DNA of 64,000 nt from Anastrepha obliqua (lineage: Eukaryota > Arthropoda > Insecta > Diptera > Tephritidae): contig NC_072893.1 of assembly GCF_027943255.1 (NCBI RefSeq), forward strand, positions 130,075,784 through 130,139,783. The letters are read 5' to 3'. The notes beneath the pieces were generated by a model, which searched no databases, had not been told where the DNA came from, and was given only the letters and a program-made list of their open reading frames with translations. This document shows, in pieces, positions 56,300 to 64,000 of the stretch; positions within the stretch are counted from its first letter, which is position 1; each line of letters starts with the position of its first letter. A program made the position numbers and the translations under genes.

Positions 56300-59200
56300 T
56301 AAGAGTTAGAAAAGCCATGACATTCAGATAGGAACAGTCCGCCACTACTCCTTTCGTGGGTCCGTATTCACCGACTTCATCCCAGTTAAATGAAACAAAT
56401 CACCTGCCAATGAGAATAATCAGAGGACAATAAATGTAGCCAAGGGGCGTCTGCTCCGAAGCGTGCGTAATGGGAGCCGAAAACACTTTTCGAGTGCTCT
56501 CGTACGAGGTGCCCAGTTTGATAGTCATTATGGTACGGGGTATGAGTTGGTCTTACCACTCAACTCACTTATAGAAACGAGAGGAAGGTGGAGAAGGGAG
56601 TGTTTTCTTTTAAGGCTTCAAATCGATAAGCAATTTATCGCAAATTAACTGGTAATTTTCTCTTGAAATGAAGGTTACAAGCAAACCTTAATAAGCATTT
56701 ACCTACATAATTCTACTTCTGCTATTGCATACTGCAAGGAGCAAGGTCGTGTCTGCTCATATCTGCTGTCTTGAAGGTTAAGTTTTTTACTTGTCATATG
56801 TAGTGAAATACCGTTACCTATTTCAGAGTTTTCCTTCTCCTAAAATGTACCCCAACTTTGTATTCCCCGTGCCATTTTATACTTTGAGTTGAACGACACA
56901 TTTCACTGAAACGTGAAAGCTTATAAATTTATTTCCAATTAATGAAAATCCTTTCGAATCAATGATTTGTTGACTACCCAAGCGTTTAAGTTTTCAACAA
57001 GCGCTCAACTATGTACAAGTGTGTAGATATCATTTACTTGTGTGCACACTGAACTTTTAATAGAATATTCTCTGTGAGATTTGCTAGTGTATAGGTGAAC
57101 AAGTGTACGAATGAGTGTATGGTTTCATTAAACCATCATTGGCGTCAATTAAAAATCAATCAATATGAAATTCAAACAGTAGGAATTTCAATTCAAAACA
57201 TCCTTGCAAAACCTAGCAGCAGTGGGTTACCCTCCTTACTCCCTCTCTCTCTCTGTGTATGGGCGTGTGTGTGCAATTAGATGAAACAACACATGAATAT
57301 TTTATGTGCCGCAAACTGTTATGAATGCGATAAAGAAAGTACAGGGAAATCCTGCCAAATGACGAATGTGCGCTTTTGAGAAATTCGATAGCAAACGAAG
57401 GCGGAAGGATATGTGAAAAGTAGCAACAGCAGAAAGTCGGATTTTGCATCTAAAACATCCCCATAGCAGCAAGCGTTAGCTATTTGCAGCCCTGAGAGTC
57501 GTTCGTTCGACGCAAGTATCCCTTAAATGTGCAACGTGCCAGACCTTAAAACGAAGCTCACTTATTTATAGCTCATTCGTAGCTTGTCGCCAAAGTGTTG
57601 GCCTTCACCTGCAACTCCTATCGAAGCAGCTCAGCTACCATGGCCGTACTCGCAAGCACTTCAGCATGCCCGGTACCAGCAGCATCTTCTGCAGCACACT
57701 CCTTTACCACTGCCGGTTCACGTTACTCCAGCGCTTGCCACTACCTACCTCTTGCCACAACATTTCGTCCTCTTTCATGTTTCTCCTTTCGGCCATAAAC
57801 GATGTTAATAGGTTAAACACATTAGGTCAAAGTGCAGATGTACTCACATACAGACGCAGGTTTATGTGTTTGCTTGTATGACTTGGGAAAGTGCAGCTTA
57901 AACCGGAACAGCACAAAAAAAAAGAAAATGCGTTCGTATATGTATGTGTGTGAATGTGAAATGTTGTTGAGCATGTTGTAAAGCCATGCAGCGGAATGAA
58001 GGAGTGAACATATGCAGTTAATGGCTTGTGAAATCACAAATTTCCACTTTTATTTAACTTTTATTTTCTTTACTTAAATATCAGCTTTGAAAATGACGAC
58101 AGTAATCAAAAATTGAAATAGAAACCATGGAACCAAAAAGGAATTATAGATAAGAAACTATGCATCTTCCTTGCATTCATTCTGCTAAAGTTATTTTGGG
58201 TGTCGCCACTTCGGGAGAAATGTGCTGGCCAGCAGGGAGTGTCTACTGAGAGGATCCTGCTGAATTATATTGCAGGACTACTAAGGATAACCACAGAACT
58301 GCTAACGACATATACACGCGTGCTATACCTTTAAGAAGTTCTCTAACACAGCTTGTAGAAATTTGTAAGAGATGAGTCAAATTTGATGAAAGTAAAGAAG
58401 GTTTTATAGATTTTTTATAGATATAATTTATAGATTTTTAGTAGGACCCATATGTGTGTGAGAAAATTCCACAGTTTTTTTAGGGTACAATGGAAGACAG
58501 CTGGACTTTCTCGATCTGTCGATGAATACTAATATGAAGCAGTAGGTTATTCAGCATTCTTGTCCAAAGTACAGGGTTTTCTCGAAGCCATTCATTGAAC
58601 TGAAGGGTAAAAAGCTTTGGCCACACATGGCTAAGACCCAAAATACCACACTATCAAAATGTTGTAAAGTTTTGGAAAATTAGAAAAACTGCGCAACTTC
58701 CAAAAGTTTCTAAACGAAAATCAGAAAGGTGCTGGAACCTAAGCATTCATAACTTAGCAAAAACTTTATTGTGGTGATAGACACCCATGCCGAAATGCAA
58801 CAAATTATGAATAAATAAATATGCTCTTTTTTAGACTTCCTTTTGTTTTTGGTTTGGTTTTGTTTGGGGAAAATTAACTCTTCTGCCCTAGAAAAACATC
58901 ACAGAAATTGAGTGCAAGTCTTTCAAACTACAAAAATGCATAATTCCAGATTTCTTAATATTTTTTTATTCCTTTTTTTGCTTTTTTTTTTGAAATTTGC
59001 ATTTCTGTCCTAGCAGGAAATTGAGTGCAAAATTCATGCGGTGAAGTTCTTCCAAATTGTAAATTGCGTAATTACAAAATTCTTAATTAATTTTTTTAAT
59101 TCTGAAGAAACTCCAGTAGTCCTCTAATTTTTTATATAATATTTTATTTAATTTATGTTTTTTGAAAATCAATACTTCAACGCTAGCAAAAAATTAAAAA

Positions 59201-60170
59201 AAAATACAAAATTCGTACAGCGAAGTTTTTCGGAACTGCAAACTTGCACAATTTTTATTTATCTCTTTAAGGCTAGATAATTCCAAAAAATCATAGAATT
59301 CGCGAAGCAAAATGTGTTGCATGTTTTAAATTTCAAGCAAGTTTTTAAACATTTCTTGAATTAAATCTGCCTTAATAAAAAATGTTGCAAGAAAAATTGA
59401 AGTATTCATATACATAGTTACTTTTTTTCTAAATGCGAAAGTTGAATATTCTTTTCGAATACTATTCTTGGAACTCTGGTTATATAAATATTAACAAATT
59501 TACTTAAAAAAATTCTTTCTTTGTTTTCAAGTTTTCTGTGCTCCAAAAGTTCTTTCCTTGATATGAGCTATTGCCTCAAAAGCTCTCTACCAAAAACATA
59601 ATGACCTTGAAATTTGTATTTTATTTTTTCTGTCAAGATCCCTATCTGTAGTGCAAAAAACGAGCAACGGAAATCGAAACTACTTTGCACTTCCAAAGTC
59701 GGCGCAAACTGAGCATTTTTAGGCTATTCTTTTTACTTAATGCTTCGTCTATATTTTGGTTAGTTTCTTATTTTGGGCGAATTTTTGCTGCCAGCTCTAT
59801 TGCTGTTGAACGCCCTCCAAAATTGCCAACAGCCGCTGCTGACCATTACATGCATACCCACATACTTAAATGTCTACTAGCTTTCAAGGTCAATACCAAA
59901 GGAATGGAGCTAAAGAAAGAATGCAGAGAATTGAAAACAAAAAAATTAAAAAAGAAAAAAAAACAGGCAAAAAGTGTGCAATTAAAAATCAATTAAAAAG
60001 GAAATTTTCAAAATGCTCAAAATGCTTGTTAACCATTTAAAATTAAGCTACACTTGGGTGGCTAAAAATGGGCAACACGAGCATAACTTAGCAAAAAAGC
60101 GTACCCGAAAAATATGTAGAAGAAAAAAAAACAAAAAAATAAAATAGAATGAAGTAAAATAAAATGGAAT
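56300..60170. other. Non-coding region, no gene recognised
   Basis: AT-rich from 58.8 to 59.7 kb, with short frames and no recognisable motif. A few CT/GT microsatellite bases occur near 57242-57270. Confidence 0.45.
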
Positions 60171-60179
60171 AAAATAAAA

Positions 60180-60550
60180 TAAATTAACAAGGCATAGCAC
60201 AACATGACATAAAATAACATAACGGAGCATAACATGGCATAACATAACGTAACATAACATGTTACTATGTCAAATTACAGAATAGCAGTAAATATTATAA
60301 TAAAACAAAACAAATAAAGGCAAAGTTAAATTAAATTGCTAATGAATAAAATACATTAAAATAATAAAATGTAGCATAGCATAACACAACATAACATAAA
60401 ATAACATAGCATAATTATATACGTAAAACACAAAATTAAAATAAAATAGAATGCAATTAAATATATAGCATATAATAAAATAACAGAACATAACATAACA
60501 CAGCATGGACAGCGCCACATAGCATAACAATAGAACAGAACATAGTGAAG
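60180..60550. repeat. Degenerate (CATAA)n pentamer array
   Basis: Runs such as ACATAACATAAAATAACATA and CATAACATAACGTAACATAA show the same pentamer as at 6.16-7.26 kb, but on the opposite strand. The hydrophobic minus-strand frames (MLCYVMLCHVM) are produced by the repeat. Confidence 0.8.
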
Positions 60551-60559
60551 TGAGGTAAT

Positions 60560-62540
60560 AATAATATCATAAAAAAACACTTTAGCTAAAAACATAAAAT
60601 CATTAAAATAAACAGCAATTAAATGCAATGGAAAATTTTAAAATTTAAATACAATAAAATCGTTGGCAAACATTAAATAAAGGGGATACTAAATTAACAA
60701 AAAAAACTGTCTAACGCATGGCACTTGAAAGCAAACACTCAGCAGCTATCTATTGCACACACGCGCAAAGCAATGCTATTCGAAAATGTACACTCATCAC
60801 ACGGCTTTCAAGTGCACACTCACTCACACACACGCGCACACACAAACTTACTCTGCTGTCATTCAGCCATCTTGACTCTGGCGCGCTGCATTTGACGGAG
60901 CAGCAATTGAATGCGTTGAAACTGTCGCTGCAAAAGGCTTGAAAATTCAGTTACAATTTGTTGTTGTTTTTTCCTCACTCCTCTTAATTTTTTTTTTGCT
61001 TCAATGCTGACCATTGGCGTAACGAAACAGGTAAATGAGCTTGCAAAAGTGAATGAAATTCCAAAGCGTTGATTCTTTGCCTCATTGGCCCGCTACGCTC
61101 GATCGTTCGCTGCCAGTCGCTCGGCTGCTAAATTCAGCGTGTGAGTAATCATATTTCGCAGTTGCGTTGTGACGCGTGCAAAAATTAATAGCCACTGTTT
61201 GAGGTGATGATGTTGCGGAATACATTTTTTTTTTAATATTTTTATTTATTACCATTATTTTTTTGTATGGGAACAAAGAAATCCCCCTGCTTATCAATGA
61301 ACGATAAAAACTTTAGAAAATATCATAAAATCTATTTTGTTGCGAAAGATTGGCAGCCACTTTGGGATTTCACCCTTCAGAGTAACACTTTTCGACACTC
61401 ACTCCCATCCGAAAGGCATTTGACATGTAGCAGCTTGTCAAAGCTGTCAAACTAGTAAACATTGCATCGCCCGCTGATCTTTTTAACAGCTCTATTGAAC
61501 TCATCTATTGAACTCATTCAGCTCTGAGATTGTTTTTTACAATTTACTTTTACATATACACACACACACACACACATGATCGCTTCCCTCCGCTCTTCAC
61601 GATGTGAATTACATTCGTTAGACAATTTTGACATTTTTATTTCGTTGCAGTGCCGTGCACTGTTGCAAGCTGCAAATGAAGTTGTAAGAAGTTCCACATA
61701 CCCACACACAGTCACACACACATGGAAGCGTAAAGCTAAATGTTTTCCTATATTTCCATTTGCTTTAATTGGTGTGACACTTTGTAGTGTTGCTCTTGTG
61801 TATTTTTAATTAAATTTAATTACAAAATCCACCATTTATCACTCAGCAAATGTTGCAAGTGGCTGTCACTTTGTGGTTGTTGTAATGCTGCAGTGCTTCA
61901 ATTTTTAAGTAGACATTCAATTAATTATTTTTGAAATTTTAGAGTTGTTGAAGCAACATTTCACAGAAATTGCACTGATACGGTGAGCAAATTATCGAAA
62001 GAAAATAAAACATCATAGTTGAAAATTGTGAAAATTATTATTTGATTTGTATTTCAGTTTCTATCTTCAATTTAAAAAGAATGATAAAGGTGGCTTGAAG
62101 TTCTCCGTTGCAAGTATTCGATGACATACAAGAAGCTTAGAAATTCTGCTTAAGCAGTTGACAACAGCACTCGCTTTCTCCTCAAAAATGATGCTCTAAC
62201 CTTTTTGGTTCGTTGAGAACTGAGTCAAGTGCATGCAAGCGTTGGAATATTCCGAAATTAAGTTAAGACTTTCTCCATTTACCAATTGCATATGAAATTA
62301 ACTATTTTCAATTGAAGTGCAACTCGTTAGAAATTTTTAGAGAAACGAGTGCTTCAAGCTTTTGCGATCCCATTAAACAAACAAAGAAATTGTTTAAACA
62401 ATTTTTTTATTGCATTTTTTTTATTTTAAATTTTTTTGCTTCTACTATTAGAAAACATAAGGCTTATGCAAAATTTATTATTTTATATATTTATTTTTTA
62501 TTTTTTTATTATTTATTATTTATCATTTAATAATATATTA
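60560..62540. other. Non-coding region, no gene recognised
   Basis: CA microsatellites occur near 60825-60845 and 61557-61575, and a T-rich tract at 62400-62530. The short frames have no domain. Confidence 0.45.
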
Positions 62541-62549
62541 TTTATTTAA

Positions 62550-63205
62550 GGGGACAGATGCCTGTGAACGGCCATATTTTCCCTGATTTTCATTAAAATT
62601 ATTTAAAAGGAAGAAGTCAATATATTTTTTTCAAAATTGGCATACAGTTTATTTATACATTAAAATAAAATAAATTCTTTTTTTATTTCAATCATTTAAA
62701 ATGGCGGATATACACTCAATTCTTCCAGGAAGGTCGCGCGGGGCTTCTCAATTGGCGGGCATTGTAGCATCGGCGTCAGTGGCCTGAATACAAAAAGCCA
62801 AACATTTTTTTGTTTATTAATGTTATAATTTCTATATGAAGTGCGCGGAATAAAATGCTTCAAAACAAAAAATGAAAATGAAAATTAAAATTATTTTTTT
62901 CGAAAAATTTTCGAAAACTTGTAAATTCACATAGAAAGTAATATCATAAAAAAGATGTGTGCAAAATTTCAGGGAGATCGGTCAATAACTTTTCGAGTTA
63001 TCGTGGACGCCAATTCGAAAAAGTTTGATTACATGAAAATTCAACCTCTCCCAGCGCTCGAACGCAAAGAATAGAGTCGTCACGGTTGACGATCTATAAT
63101 AACAGGTGAGTTTTTAGCTATTATCTTTTTAAACAGTTGGTTTAAACAGCTGACGCACGTTTTGTGTTTTGTTTCACTGTCAAACATCTTCAGTTTGGTC
63201 TATAA
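62550..63205. other. Repeat-like sequence upstream of a transposase remnant
   Basis: The stretch between GGGGACAGATGCCTGTGAAC and the transposase start contains phrases such as AGGGAGATCGGTCAATAAC and TTTTCGAGTTATCGTGGACG that look like transposon non-coding DNA. No terminal repeat could be matched because the other end lies outside the window. Confidence 0.3.
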
Positions 63206-63212
63206 TTGAACC

Positions 63213-64000
63213 GTGAATCGTCCTACAAACGAACAACACTTGCAAATCATTGAATTTTATTATAAAAATGCGTGTTCTGTTAAGAAAGTTTATCGCGCGC
63301 TTCTTCCATTTTATGGTCAGTTTAATCGACCCACTGAAGCGGCTATTCGAGCTATTGTGACTAAATTTAGAACCAAATTTACATTATTGGACATCAAACC
63401 ACCAACACGCTTACGTAGAGTGCGAACTGAAGAAAATATCGGAGCTGTATCGGCCAGTTAATGATGACCATCAATTATCGACTCGTCGCCGTTCGCAGCA
63501 ATTGGGCCTCTGTTACTCAACAACGTGGAAAATTTTGCAAAAGGATTTAGGTGTGAAGCCTTTCAAAATACAGCTGGTGTAAAAATTGAAGAAGATCCAC
63601 TTTGTTACCGAAAAATTGTGTTCAGCGACGAAGCTCATTTTTGGATCAATGGGTACGTAAATAAGCAGAATTGTCGATTTTGGAGTGAAGATCAGCCAGA
63701 AGAATTGCAAGAGCTACCAATGTATCTAGAAAAAGTCACAGTTTGGTGCGGTTTATGGGCTGGAGGTATCATTGGACCGTACTTCTTCAAAGATGCTGCG
63801 AATCGTAACGTAAGTGTGAATGGTGAGTGCTACCGTGAAATGATATCCAACTTTTTTTGCCCAAAATACAAGAGCTTGACTTGCATGACATGTGGTTTCA
63901 GCAAGACGGTGCCACATGCTACAAAGCACACGTAACAATGGATTTGTTGAGCGGCGAGTTCGGTGAACATTTTATTTCACTTTCGGGGCCTGTCAATTGA
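63213..64000 (+). pseudogene. Broken DDE transposase (DUF4817-type, Tc1/mariner group), cut by the window end
   Basis: Residues from 63213 (QIIEFYYKNACSVKKVYRAL, then FNRPTEAAIRAIVTKF) form the N-terminal helix-turn-helix part typical of a widespread insect transposase family with a DUF4817 domain. After a shift near 63455 come STRRRSQQLGL and a phrase like STTWKILQKDLGVKPFKIQL. Then about 60 bp seem to be missing, and a third frame carries YRKIVFSDEAHFWINGY (first catalytic Asp), CRFWSEDQPEELQELP, VTVWCGLWAGGIIGPYFF. Another shift near 63870 leads to LHDMWFQQDGATCY (second catalytic Asp) and ends in a stop at the window edge (PVN then TGA). It is disabled by several frameshifts, one deletion and one stop. 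The third acidic residue would lie beyond the window. Confidence 0.82.

Noticed and set aside
58200..58640. Faint resemblance to LINE-type coding sequence around 58.2-58.4 kb
   Set aside because: No conserved motif could be identified in any frame.

Overview
This is an animal nuclear window, most likely from a dipteran insect. The family is perhaps Tephritidae (true fruit flies); that is inferred from the style of the repeats and not proven. The sequence is AT-rich, full of microsatellites and long poly-A/T runs, and I recognise no host protein-coding exon. It reads as intergenic or intronic DNA heavily colonised by transposable elements of several ages.

Layout. 1-11.4 kb: AT-rich non-coding DNA with a 321-bp TTAA-flanked piggyBac-type MITE (3482-3802), a 16-nt tandem array (4.2-4.55 kb), a second short inverted-repeat element (5898-6124), a degenerate TTATG pentamer array (6.16-7.26 kb) and a 19-nt tandem array (10.6-11.06 kb). 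11.48-16.09 kb: a full-length Jockey-clade non-LTR retrotransposon with two intact ORFs, a poly-A tail and a candidate target-site duplication (TSD). 16.1-27.3 kb: mostly unique non-coding DNA with three small LINE remnants and one candidate splice-bounded non-coding exon (26785-26835). 27.3-37.5 kb: a large spaced array of the 9-mer ATTCAGCGC. It is inverted (GCGCTGAAT) in its left arm, repeatedly arranged as doublets 20-22 bp apart, and locally a ~93-bp tandem repeat. Within its right arm lies a nearly identical 774-bp tandem duplication carrying a SINE, and one copy has been hit by a mariner element.

37.5-49.5 kb: non-coding DNA with an internally deleted mariner derivative (43420-43776), a tRNA-derived SINE with a perfect 13-bp TSD (44586-44894), an older SINE (about 47786-48066) and a LINE remnant. 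49.5-52.75 kb: a full-length RTE-clade retrotransposon on the minus strand with a 10-bp TSD, disabled by one in-frame stop and one small deletion or frameshift. 52.8-64 kb: dispersed repeats, a second pentamer array on the opposite strand, and a broken DDE transposase running off the window end.

How the parts relate: the SINEs share their last nucleotides (about GCGCCAATTA followed by a simple tail) with the RTE element, so the RTE machinery is the likely mobiliser of the SINE. Duplicate copy A preserves the sequence that copy B had before mariner entered, and shows that about 25 bp were lost at the junction. The inverted, modular ATTCAGCGC arms around a 1.4-kb spacer resemble a decayed Foldback-like element. 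That is the least conventional structure here.
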